Assembly (NCBI RefSeq): GCF_046292685.1
Contig: NZ_JBKBQM010000048.1
Span: 1 to 22,119 of the forward strand
Length of the DNA: 22,119 nucleotides
Origin: Wagnerdoeblera sp046292685
Lineage (GTDB): Bacteria; Pseudomonadota; Alphaproteobacteria; Rhodobacterales; Rhodobacteraceae
Direction: 5' to 3'
The notes under the pieces were generated by a model. The model had not been told where the DNA came from, ran no database searches, and saw nothing but the letters and a program-made list of their open reading frames with translations. The position numbers and the translations under genes were made by a program. Below, piece after piece: positions 1 to 6,663 of this stretch; position 1 is the stretch's first letter; each line of letters opens with the position of its first letter.

Positions 1-142
1 CCGACTGCCCCGGCTGCTGGCCCCATGACGACGAGGGGTGGCATCGGGCACCCATACCTCGCCTCGACCAGCACGACGCTCACCGCTGCCGCCCAAACAG
101 AGGGAAAACTGTTCCGCCTCGCGGACTTCTTCAGCAGCCTGT
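1..142. mobile_element. End of an unidentified insertion element (partial, continues left of window)
   Basis: Bases 124-142 read, on the minus strand, ACAGGCTGCTGAAGAAGTC, and the same 19 bases occur at 21451-21469 where they cut a gene. Both copies are bordered by TA on the outer side (143-144 and 21449-21450). This is the pattern of a terminal inverted repeat. Interior sequence from 1 to 123 differs from that next to the other copy and holds no reading frame that I can assign, so the family is unknown; ends of this general look occur in IS1182 and some IS5-group elements. What is seen is the shared end; calling it an IS terminus is inference. Confidence 0.55.
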
Positions 143-146
143 TAAA

Positions 147-169
147 TGCGGGGGGATTACCCCCCCGCA
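147..169. repeat. GC-rich hairpin beside the element end
   Basis: TGCGGGGGG (147-155) pairs perfectly with CCCCCCGCA (161-169) around a five-base loop. It lies five bases outside the presumed element end at 142. There is no T-run, so it is not a standard intrinsic terminator; it could still block transcription coming out of the element. The rest of 143-362 holds the hairpin/box element described separately and no gene. Confidence 0.5.
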
Positions 170-212
170 CACCTTGCCCTGCACCGCCTTTCGCACGCGC
201 GGCCCGGCGCCG

Positions 213-279
213 CTTTCACCTTGACCGAAATATCCCGGGGTGAATGGGCCCGGCACGGGCCCAGAGGGGCAGAGCCCCT
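213..279 (-). terminator. Gene-end hairpin plus conserved ATATTTCGGTCAAGG box, copy 1
   Basis: Read on the minus strand, downstream of the DUF3775 gene, there is a hairpin AGGGGC-TCT-GCCCCT (279-265), a second hairpin GGGCCC-N5-GGGCCC (262-246), then the box GGATATTTCGGTCAAGGTGA inside 213-239. The same order (gene stop, hairpin, box) occurs on the plus strand after the UbiH-type gene at 10268-10320. Hairpin plus a shared box at two gene ends suggests a 3'-end element, possibly a transcription terminator or mRNA-stability element. There is no U-tract, so the function is inferred. Confidence 0.5.
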
Positions 280-362
280 GTTCTGCCGGCGCGGTTGCGG
301 CGGGGCGCGGCCACGGGGGCCGGTCGCGCAGCCGCCCCGCCATGTGCCATCCGCGGCGGGTG

Positions 363-692
363 TTACAGGAAATCCTGTTCCGCCTGCGACACATCCACCC
401 CCAGCGCCTCGAGCCCGGCTTCGAGGTTTTCGGCCAGATGCGGCATGCCCGACAGATAGGTCGAGGTCGGGATCGTCGCCTCGGCCAGGGCGGTTTCGAC
501 GGCGGCGGCGTAATCCTCGGGGTCGAAGGCGCCGCGGCCGACCCAGGCAATGGCGGTGAGATGGGCCTTTTCGTCGTCGTTCAGCGCGTCGACAAAGGCG
601 GTCAGCTCGCCCGCCCCGGCATCGCCTTCGCGGGCAAGAAACAGCACGTGCACGACCTTGTCGGTGGCGATCTCGATCATGGGCTCGATCAT
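363..692 (-). CDS. DUF3775-type hypothetical protein
   Basis: A 109-residue acidic, helical-looking protein. It resembles the small DUF3775 proteins of alphaproteobacteria, which have no known function: an N-terminal segment beginning MIEPMIEIATDKVVHVLFL, a middle with LTAFVDALNDDEKAHLTAIAWVG, and a C-terminal half with a hydrophobic/acidic pattern including YLSGMPHLAENLEAGLEALG. No signal peptide or membrane segment is visible. The frame is open much further upstream (to 941), but that part is alanine/proline-rich shadow sequence opposite the divergent oxygenase gene. ATG at 692 is preferred because GGAGG lies five bases before it; ATG at 680 is an alternative. It is divergent from the PhyH-like gene at 817 and is followed by the hairpin/box element. 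Family call moderate, function unknown. Confidence 0.7.
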   Translation of the reverse strand: MIEPMIEIATDKVVHVLFLAREGDAGAGELTAFVDALNDDEKAHLTAIAWVGRGAFDPEDYAAAVETALAEATIPTSTYLSGMPHLAENLEAGLEALGVDVSQAEQDFL

Positions 693-816
693 GGGGGCCT
701 CCGTTGCCGATGGGCAAGTGTCGGCGCGAACGCCGCGCGATGCAAGCCCTTGGCGCGGCGGCGGGGCGCGTGGCAGGTTGCGGGCCGAAGGGGCGACGGG
801 CTGAGGGGGGCAGGCG

Positions 817-1551
817 ATGACGGCGCAAGGGTGGCAGCGGCTCGAGGGGCCGGGACTGGCGGCCTGGGCGGCGGCGGCGGCGCCGGTGGCGCAGGCGGTG
901 CTGGCCGCGGCGGGCCCGGAGGGCTGGCGCCACGGCGGCACCTGGTTTGCCGGGGTGGATGCCTTGCCGACCGATGCCGCGGGCGCGATGCCGGGTGGGC
1001 CGGGCCTGCCCTGGGCCGAGCTGGGGCTGGCGCCGGTGCCGCTGCATCCGGCGCAGCTGTCGGCGGTGCGCGCCGGCTACCCGCAACCCGACCCGGCCGA
1101 AACCGAGGCCGCCGCGCGGTTTCGCCGGCGGCGCGATGCCGCGCATCTGGATGGGCTTTTGCCGGTGGGGCCAGAGCGGGCGCGCATGATCCGCGAGCCG
1201 CATGCCTGGGTGCTGGGCATCGGGCTGGCCGGCGGGGGGGCGGGTGCCGCGCCCACGGTGGTGTGGTCGGGCAGCCATGTGCTCTTGCGCGCGGCGCTGG
1301 CCGAGGCGCTGGCCGGCCACCCCCCGGCGCGCTGGCACGAGGTGGATGTGACGGCGGCCTATACGGCGGCGCGGGCGCGGGTGTTTGCCGAATGCCCGCG
1401 GGTGACGGTGCCGCTGGCGCCGGGGCAGGCGGTGCTGCTGCATCGCCACCTGCTGCACGGCATGGCCCCCTGGAGCGGCGGCGCCGGGGTGCGGTCGGTG
1501 GCGTGGTTTCGCCCGCTGTTGCCGGATGTGGCGACCTGGATTGCCGCTTAG
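817..1551 (+). CDS. PhyH-like putative 2-oxoglutarate/Fe(II) dioxygenase
   Basis: A 244-residue soluble protein. It shows the elements of an Fe(II)/2-oxoglutarate facial triad: H110-L-D112 in AHLDGLLPVG, a distal histidine H214 in LLHGMAPW after LAPGQAVLLHRH, and an arginine shortly after in GVRSVAWFRP. This arrangement, with the 'gift of histidine after P-G' turn, is typical of the phytanoyl-CoA dioxygenase (PhyH) superfamily. The N-terminal 95 residues are Ala/Gly/Pro-rich and less informative. The substrate cannot be read from sequence. The ATG at 817 follows a G-rich ribosome-binding stretch (GAGGGGGG). It is divergent from the DUF3775 gene, with 124 bases between, and ends three bases before a long hairpin. 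Coding GC is extreme. Confidence 0.65.
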   Translation: MTAQGWQRLEGPGLAAWAAAAAPVAQAVLAAAGPEGWRHGGTWFAGVDALPTDAAGAMPGGPGLPWAELGLAPVPLHPAQLSAVRAGYPQPDPAETEAAARFRRRRDAAHLDGLLPVGPERARMIREPHAWVLGIGLAGGGAGAAPTVVWSGSHVLLRAALAEALAGHPPARWHEVDVTAAYTAARARVFAECPRVTVPLAPGQAVLLHRHLLHGMAPWSGGAGVRSVAWFRPLLPDVATWIAA

Positions 1552-1553
1552 GC

Positions 1554-1610
1554 GCATCGGCCCGACCCGACCGCCCGCGGGGAAAACGCTCGGGCAGGTC
1601 GGACCGATGC
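1554..1610 (+). terminator. Long stem-loop after the PhyH-like gene
   Basis: The arms at 1554-1567 (GCATCGGCCCGACC) and 1597-1610 (GGTCGGACCGATGC) pair over 14 positions with one mismatch, starting three bases after the stop codon. No T-run follows, but GC-rich alphaproteobacterial genomes often have such stems at gene ends. It lies between convergent genes, so it could act in both directions. Confidence 0.5.
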
Positions 1611-1716
1611 GGGGTGCGGTTCGCCGCTGGGGGTAGGCGCCTGCACCGCGGCCGGGCTGGGCCGGCATGCGCGCAGTTACGGGGCACCCGGGGGCCGAGT
1701 TTCAGCGCGCGCGAGA

Positions 1717-1734
1717 GATCACGCTTTCGTGATC
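1717..1734. repeat. Perfect 7-bp palindrome GATCACG-N4-CGTGATC
   Basis: GATCACG (1717-1723), a CTTT loop, then CGTGATC (1728-1734). It lies in the non-coding stretch 1611-1907 between convergent genes, where a protein-binding site would have no obvious gene to control; a folded RNA end is as likely. No T-run on either strand. Confidence 0.35.
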
Positions 1735-1755
1735 GCGGCCTCGGGGGCCGGCAGT

Positions 1756-1904
1756 GCGGGGGCGAAGGCAGCGCGGAGGCGCCGGCAGATCGAAGGGCCG
1801 ACCGCTCGGGGCGCCGGCCGCGCGGGGGCGAAGGCAGCCTCGGGGGCGCCGGCAGCCTTGGGGGGCGCCGGCAGATCGGAGGGCCGACCGCTCGGGGCGC
1901 CGGC
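1756..1904. repeat. Imperfect tandem repeat, GC-rich, two units about 86 bp apart
   Basis: A 41-base segment at 1778-1818 recurs at 1864-1904 with one difference (GATCGAAGGG against GATCGGAGGG). Around it, GCGGGGGCGAAGGCAGC occurs at about 1756 and 1822, and GGCGCCGGCAG occurs at least four times. The array lies directly after the anti-sigma stop codon (1908-1910) and does not extend its frame. It looks like a locally duplicated 3' region; no mobile-element features are seen. Confidence 0.7.
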
Positions 1905-1907
1905 AGC

Positions 1908-2552
1908 TCAGGGGGCCGACAGCGGCGCGGCCAGGATCACCGGCCCGGTCGGCGCCGGGCCCGGTGCGCCGCCGGCCGGTTCCAGCGACACCGCCAGCAC
2001 CGTGCCGGCCGCCAGGTCGGCCAGCGGCAGCACCAGATCGGCGCCCGCGATCAGCCCGAGGCTTTCGGGGACGCCCGAGGCGCCGATCTGCCACAGCTGG
2101 TAATCGCGGCCCGGGGGGGCCGCGCCGCCGGCCGTGCGGGTCAGCCGCAAGGCGCGCCCGTCCCAGGCGGCGGCAAAGGCCACCGGCGCCTCGGCGGCCT
2201 GCAACTGCGCCTGCAGCCGCGGCTCGGCGGCGGGCGGGGCCCACAGCAGCACCGCCGCCAGGAGCGTGGCCGACAGCGCCAGCCCGCCCAGCCCGCCCCA
2301 CAGCGCCCGGCGCCGCCAGCCGGCCGGCGACGGGAACAGCCGCGCCTCGATGGCGGCGCGCAGCCGGGCGGGGGGCGGCAGCTCGGGGTAGGCGGCGTCG
2401 AGCGGTGCGAAATGCGCCTGCCAGCGCGCCACCGCCGCGGCAAAGGCGGGGTCGCGGGCGATGCGCGCCTCGGCCGCGGCGCGGTCGGCGGCATCGAGCA
2501 CGCCCAGGGCGTATTCGGCGGCCAGCAGGTCTTCGACGTCGGGCAGGGTCAT
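1908..2552 (-). CDS. RskA-type anti-sigma factor
   Basis: A 214-residue membrane-bound anti-sigma factor that should hold the sigma factor encoded just upstream inactive until a signal arrives. The N-terminal part (about 1-75) has the anti-sigma helical domain pattern (DVEDLLAAEYALGVLDAADRAAAEARI, then VARWQAHFAPLD), as in RskA/ChrR-like proteins. One transmembrane helix (GGLGGLALSATLLAAVLLWAP, about 87-107) follows a basic stretch. The C-terminal extracytoplasmic part resembles the RskA domain (YQLWQIGASGVPESLGLI, then AGTVLAVSLEPAGG). The start ATG at 2552 overlaps the sigma-factor stop codon (ATGA), which points to translational coupling; the frame opens 12 bases earlier (ATG at 2564, inside the sigma gene). 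No zinc-binding HxxxCxxC motif is seen, so it is not a ZAS-type sensor. The stimulus is unknown. Confidence 0.85.
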   Translation of the reverse strand: MTLPDVEDLLAAEYALGVLDAADRAAAEARIARDPAFAAAVARWQAHFAPLDAAYPELPPPARLRAAIEARLFPSPAGWRRRALWGGLGGLALSATLLAAVLLWAPPAAEPRLQAQLQAAEAPVAFAAAWDGRALRLTRTAGGAAPPGRDYQLWQIGASGVPESLGLIAGADLVLPLADLAAGTVLAVSLEPAGGAPGPAPTGPVILAAPLSAP

Positions 2553-3121
2553 GGGTCCATGCACTCCCGCAATTGCTGCAGGCCACGGCGCAGCCAGGTG
2601 CGCATGGTGTTGAGCGGCACCTTGTGGCGCTCGGCCAGCGTGGCATAGCTTTCGCCCGAGACATAGGCCCCGCGCAGCGCGGCGGCGCGTTCGGGCAGCT
2701 GCCGGTCGAGGCAGTCGGCCAGACGCCCGAGCTCGGCGCGGGCCAACAGCCGGTCTTCGGCGCCGCCGCGCGGATCGGCGAGCGTGTCGGGGTCGGTCGC
2801 GGCATCGCCGCCGCCGCCGCTGCCGCTGTTGCCGGGCCGGGCGGCGCGGGCGCGCAGCCGGTCGATGGCCCGGTTGCGGGCGATGGCGATCATCCAGGTC
2901 ATTGCGCGCCCCTTTGCCGCGTCATGGCGCCCGGCATGGGTCCAGATGCGCGCGTAAACCTCTTGCAGCGCGTCCTCGGCCTCGGCCCGGTCGCGCAGGA
3001 TACGCAGCACAACCCCGAAAAGTTTCGCCGAGGTGGCATCGTAGAGCGGGCGGAAGGCGCGCCGGTCGCCGGTGGCGGCCGCGGCCAGCAGCGGTGCCAG
3101 GGGGTCGTCCTCGGCCGTCAT
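2549..3121 (-). CDS. ECF-family RNA polymerase sigma factor
   Basis: A 190-residue extracytoplasmic-function sigma factor. Region 2 is visible at about 22-90 (FRPLYDATSAKLFGVVLRIL, the conserved AEDALQEVYARIW, then MTWMIAIARNRAIDRLRAR). A glycine-rich linker follows (about 94-105, GNSGSGGGG). Region 4 covers about 135-187 with the helix-turn-helix GESYATLAERHKVPLNTMRTWLRRGLQQLRE. Together with the overlapping RskA-type anti-sigma gene it forms a two-gene regulatory module of the SigK/RskA kind. It lies 107 bases downstream of the ASKHA gene on the same strand; no clear terminator separates them, so some read-through is possible. Its target promoters cannot be told from this window. Confidence 0.92.
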   Translation of the reverse strand: MTAEDDPLAPLLAAAATGDRRAFRPLYDATSAKLFGVVLRILRDRAEAEDALQEVYARIWTHAGRHDAAKGRAMTWMIAIARNRAIDRLRARAARPGNSGSGGGGDAATDPDTLADPRGGAEDRLLARAELGRLADCLDRQLPERAAALRGAYVSGESYATLAERHKVPLNTMRTWLRRGLQQLRECMDP

Positions 3122-3228
3122 GGGCGCAGCCCCGGGGCGCCGTCACCCTGGCCGGAGGCGCGGCGGGGGGCGCGACGCGCCCCGGACCTGCAGCAAAAGG
3201 GCCACCGGGTGCGGCGCGCCATGCCGGC

Positions 3229-5265
3229 CTAGCCCCGCCGCCGCCGGCGGCCGCCTTCGCCTGCGCCGCCGGTGTTGAAGCCGACGTCGGGCAGGGTCAC
3301 CACCCTGGCCAGTTCGGGGAAGGGGTCCACCGCGTGCGGAATGGCGTTGGCGGCGACGAAATGTTCCTGGAACCGCGGCTCGATGGCGGTTTCGACCTTG
3401 TGGATGGCGTGCACGGTGGCCTCGATCGCCGACCGCGCGGCGATGTTGCACAGCGCGATGCGCGCGCCGGTGCCGGCGGCGTTGCCGGCGGAAAACACGC
3501 GGTTCAGCGGCACATCGGGGATCATGCCCAGCACCATCGCGTGTTTGGGGCTGATATGCGCGCCGAAGGCGCCGGCCAGCACCACGCGGTCCACCCGGTC
3601 GATGCCCAGTTCGTCCATCAGGAGCCGCGCCCCGGCATAAAGCGCCGATTTCGCCAGCTGGATCGCGCGCACGTCGCCTTGGGTCACGGTGATGCGCGGG
3701 CCGCCTTGCAGGGTGCCGTCGTGCAAGAGATAGGCGTGGGTGCGGCCTTCGGGCTCGCACCGCCAGGTGCCGACCTGTTCGGCGCTGCCGATCAGGCCCG
3801 AGGCATCGAGGATGCCGGCCATGCGCATTTCGGCCAGCACCTCGATGATGCCCGAGCCGCAGATGCCGGTGACGCCCGTCTGCTGGGTGGCAGTGGCAAA
3901 GCCGGGATCGTCCGACCACAGGTCGCAGCCGATCACCTTGAAGCGCGGTTCCTTGGTGGCGGGGTCGATCTCGACCCGTTCGATGGCGCCGGGGGCGGCG
4001 CGTTGGCCGGAGGAGATTTGCGCGCCTTCGAAGGCGGGGCCGGTGGGGCTGGAACAGGCCAGCACCCGCGCCTTGTTGCCGCAGAGCAGTTCGGCGTTGG
4101 TGCCCACATCGACGATCAGCACCATGTCGTCGGACTTGTCGGGTTCTTCCGACAGCGCCACGGCGGCGGCATCGGCCCCTACATGCCCGGCGATGCAAGG
4201 CAGCAGATAGGCGCGGGCATTGGGGTTGAGCACGGTGAAATCCAGCTCGCGCGCGGCCAGCGACAGGCTGTCGGAGGTAGCCAGCGCAAAGGGCGCCTGG
4301 CCCAGCTCCACCGGGTCGATGCCCAGCAGCAGGTGGTGCATCACCGGGTTGCAGACGATCACGGTTTCATAGATGCGCGCCGGGTCCGCCCCCGCCTCGG
4401 CCGCGATGGACTGGGCAAGGCTGTTCAGCGCCAGCCGCACCGCCCCGGTCATTTCGGCATCGCCGCCGGGGTTCATCATCGCGTAGCTCACGCGGCTCAT
4501 CAGATCCTCGCCGAAGCGGATCTGGGGGTTCATCAGGCCCGAGGAGGCCAGCACCGCGCCGTCGCGCAGGTCGGTCAGATGCGCGGCGATGGTGGTGGAG
4601 CCCAGGTCGATGGCCAGCCCCAGCAGCGGGCCTTCGTCGAAGCCGGGCAGGATGTCGAGCACCTGTGCGGGCCCGCCGCGGTGGTCGCGGAAAAGGATGA
4701 CGGTGACCTTCCATTCGCCCTTGCGCAGCACGGGTTGCAGCTTTTTCATCACCGTCAGCGGCGCCTCGACCGCCGCCACCTGCCACTGGTCGCGCAAGGC
4801 GGCTGCAAGGCGCTGGAAATCGCCCGAGGGGTCGTGCATGTCGGGTTCGGCCACCTCGACGTAAAGCGCGCGGGTGGCCGGGTCCATCGTGATCGCGCGC
4901 GCGGTGGCGGATTTGCGGATCACCTGCTTGTGGACCTGCGATTCGGGCGGCACGTCGATGACGACATCGCCCTGGATGCGGGCCTGGCAGCCAAGGCGGC
5001 GGCCGTCGATCATGCCGCGCCTGGACTTGTAGCGGTCTTCGACCGCGTTCCATTCGGTCAGGGCATCGGCGGCAACGGTGACGCCGTGCTTGGGAAACTC
5101 GCCGTAGCCCGGGGTGATCTGGCATTTGGAACAGATGCCGCGTCCGCCGCAGACCGAATCGAGGTCCACCCCCAGCTGGCGCGCCGCGGTCAGCACGGAC
5201 GTGCCGCGGGGAAAGCGCCCGCGCTTGCCCGAAGGGGTGAAGATCACAAGGGCATCATCGGTCAT
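3229..5265 (-). CDS. Ferredoxin-ASKHA protein (RamA/RACo-like corrinoid activation type, DUF4445)
   Basis: A 678-residue cytoplasmic protein. An N-terminal [2Fe-2S] domain has cysteines C39-X5-C45-X2-C48 (SVCGGRGICSKCQ) and C93 (LGCQARI). It is followed by the ASKHA-fold ATPase region: phosphate-1-like LAIDLGSTTIAAHLTDL, then LIVDVGTNAELL, GICGSGIIEVLAEM and VLAGAFGAHISPKHAMVLGM. The tail is basic (GGRRRRRG). This is the architecture of reductive activators that use ATP and a low-potential electron to return corrinoid proteins to Co(I), as in methylamine methyltransferase systems (RamA) and RACo. The start ATG at 5265 is chosen because the homologous part begins there; it overlaps the end of the cupin gene by 11 bases. 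No corrinoid protein or MttB-type methyltransferase is in the window, so the partner must lie elsewhere. Confidence 0.88.
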   Translation of the reverse strand: MTDDALVIFTPSGKRGRFPRGTSVLTAARQLGVDLDSVCGGRGICSKCQITPGYGEFPKHGVTVAADALTEWNAVEDRYKSRRGMIDGRRLGCQARIQGDVVIDVPPESQVHKQVIRKSATARAITMDPATRALYVEVAEPDMHDPSGDFQRLAAALRDQWQVAAVEAPLTVMKKLQPVLRKGEWKVTVILFRDHRGGPAQVLDILPGFDEGPLLGLAIDLGSTTIAAHLTDLRDGAVLASSGLMNPQIRFGEDLMSRVSYAMMNPGGDAEMTGAVRLALNSLAQSIAAEAGADPARIYETVIVCNPVMHHLLLGIDPVELGQAPFALATSDSLSLAARELDFTVLNPNARAYLLPCIAGHVGADAAAVALSEEPDKSDDMVLIVDVGTNAELLCGNKARVLACSSPTGPAFEGAQISSGQRAAPGAIERVEIDPATKEPRFKVIGCDLWSDDPGFATATQQTGVTGICGSGIIEVLAEMRMAGILDASGLIGSAEQVGTWRCEPEGRTHAYLLHDGTLQGGPRITVTQGDVRAIQLAKSALYAGARLLMDELGIDRVDRVVLAGAFGAHISPKHAMVLGMIPDVPLNRVFSAGNAAGTGARIALCNIAARSAIEATVHAIHKVETAIEPRFQEHFVAANAIPHAVDPFPELARVVTLPDVGFNTGGAGEGGRRRRRG

Positions 5266-5653
5266 GCTGGGTCTCGTGCGGGAAATGATAGGCGATGTCG
5301 GCAAAGCTGTCGGCTGCAAAGGTGTAGAACCACCGCAGCGGCGCGGTTGCCTGGGGCACGCCATGCACCGCGCCCCCGGGGATGTAAAGTGCCAAACCGG
5401 GCGCGAGGCGGTGGGGCTGGCCGTCGATCAGCACATCGCCGGTGCCGTCGAGGCCGAAATAGACCTCGGCCTGCGGGTGGGAATGCAAGGCAAAGGTTTC
5501 GCCGGCCGCCAGCATCGCCACGCCGCAGACGAGGTCGCGCGTGTCGGTCGCCGGCGCGGAAACCAGCGTGCGAAACCGGATGGTGCCGCGCGCGGGGTCG
5601 TCCCAGCGTTCGTCGGGCAAGGTGGCCTGGTCCACGCGGACGGGCGTTCTCAT
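5255..5653 (-). CDS. Small cupin-domain protein
   Basis: A 132-residue single-domain cupin. Motif 1 reads FALHSHPQAEVYFGLDGTG (H-x-H...E, about 55-73) and motif 2 reads PGLALYIPGGAVHGV with its histidine, giving the usual three-His-one-Glu metal site. The C-terminal LRWFYTFAADSFADIAYHFP is like the end of DddW-type and related cupins, but I would not assign DMSP lyase from this. It overlaps the ASKHA gene (stop at 5255-5257, next start at 5265), so the two form an operon and presumably share a pathway such as breakdown of a methylated or sulfonium/ammonium compound. That link is inference. Divergent from the PhyH gene at 5806 with 152 bases between. Confidence 0.8.
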   Translation of the reverse strand: MRTPVRVDQATLPDERWDDPARGTIRFRTLVSAPATDTRDLVCGVAMLAAGETFALHSHPQAEVYFGLDGTGDVLIDGQPHRLAPGLALYIPGGAVHGVPQATAPLRWFYTFAADSFADIAYHFPHETQHDR

Positions 5654-5695
5654 CGCTGCCCCCTGTTCGGACGCGGCCCGGTGCCGCGCCTTGAC

Positions 5696-5723
5696 GTTCT
5701 AGGCGATTGCCGGCGCGCGGCAA
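5696..5723 (-). promoter_or_regulatory. Possible sigma-70-like promoter for the cupin-ASKHA operon
   Basis: On the minus strand TTGCCG (5723-5718) and TAGAAC (5701-5696) are separated by 16 bases and lie about 45 bases before the cupin ATG. This is a weak match in a GC-rich divergent intergenic region and is only a candidate. Confidence 0.25.
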
Positions 5724-5805
5724 GCGCGGTTCGCGGCATAAGCCGGTCCGCTTGCGGCATCGGCGCGCTTGCGCCAAGGTGGCGCCGACCGCCAGGGAGG
5801 CCAGG

Positions 5806-6600
5806 ATGACCGCAACCGTCATACCCGAGATGACCGCAAGCTATGCCCGCGATGGCGTGGTCCTGGTGAAGGGGCTGTTTTCCGCGCCTTGGGTCGAGGT
5901 GTTGCGCCGCGGGGTGGCGGCGAACATGGCCGACCCTTCGCCCCAGCAGATGGCCACGCTGAAGCCGGGCGAAAAGGGCGTCTTCTTCGACGATTACTGC
6001 AACTGGCAGCGCATCCCGGAATTGCGCGCGGCGATCTTCGAGTCGGGCGTGGCCGATGCGGCGGCGGCGCTGATGGGGTGCGCGCGGGTGCAGCTGTTCC
6101 ACGATCATGTGCTGGTCAAGGAACCGGGCACCAACAAGCCGACGCCCTGGCACAGCGACGGGCCCTATTACTTTGTCGAGGGGCGGCATACGGTCAGCTT
6201 CCGGGTGCCGCTGGACCCGGTGACGGATGCCGCCTTGCGCTGTGTGCCGGGCAGCCACCTGTGGCCGCGCGACGTGCTGCCGACGCGCTGGATGGCCGAG
6301 ACGAACTTCTACCCCGGCGACCACGATTACATGCCGGTGCCCGACCCCGAGGCCGAAGGGATGCCGATTGTCGAATGGCCGATGGAGCCGGGCGATGCGG
6401 TGGCCTTTCATTACCGCACGCTGCACGGCACGCGCGGCAACACCACCGCCAACCGGCGGCGGGCGTTTTCGCTGCGGCTGGTGGGCGAGGATGCGCGCTA
6501 TGTGGAGCGGCCGGGCCCGACCTCGCCCCCCTTTCCGGGGCACGGGATGCAGCCGGGGCAACGCTTGCGCGAGGACTGGTTTCCGGTGCTGCGCGGCTGA
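5806..6600 (+). CDS. Phytanoyl-CoA dioxygenase (PhyH) family protein
   Basis: A 264-residue 2-oxoglutarate/Fe(II) oxygenase. Iron ligands are H116 and D118 in TPWHSDGPYYF and H207 in FHYRTLHGTRGN; the 2-oxoglutarate arginine is likely in NRRRAFSLRL just after. Other family hallmarks are SFRVPLDPVTDAALRCVPGS and PGDAVAFHYRTLHG. Start ATG at 5806 is preferred over upstream in-frame starts because AGGGAGG lies seven bases before it. It is divergent from the cupin-ASKHA operon, so the three may belong to one catabolic theme: removing alkyl groups oxidatively or by corrinoid methyl transfer. The substrate cannot be assigned. Followed after 63 bases by the TehA-like gene. Confidence 0.88.
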   Translation: MTATVIPEMTASYARDGVVLVKGLFSAPWVEVLRRGVAANMADPSPQQMATLKPGEKGVFFDDYCNWQRIPELRAAIFESGVADAAAALMGCARVQLFHDHVLVKEPGTNKPTPWHSDGPYYFVEGRHTVSFRVPLDPVTDAALRCVPGSHLWPRDVLPTRWMAETNFYPGDHDYMPVPDPEAEGMPIVEWPMEPGDAVAFHYRTLHGTRGNTTANRRRAFSLRLVGEDARYVERPGPTSPPFPGHGMQPGQRLREDWFPVLRG

Positions 6601-6663
6601 GCGTCGCAGCGACTTTGCCCGCGCCGCAGCGTAGCGACGGGGGACCGAACGAGGGATGTTCCG

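Noticed and set aside
1756..1904. CRISPR array
   Set aside because: Only two long imperfect units with GC-rich repeated spacers, and no cas genes; a tandem duplication fits better.
5255..5653. Calling the cupin a DMSP lyase (DddW)
   Set aside because: The metal motif and C-terminal FYTFAADSF fit loosely, but many unrelated small cupins share these. Context gives no dimethylsulfide genes.
240..5694. Very long open frames on the plus strand (for example 240-2648, 1754-3232 and 2902-5694)
   Set aside because: They are antisense to well-supported minus-strand genes, have Gly/Ala/Arg or His/Gln-biased composition and no recognisable domain. Such frames are expected at this GC content.
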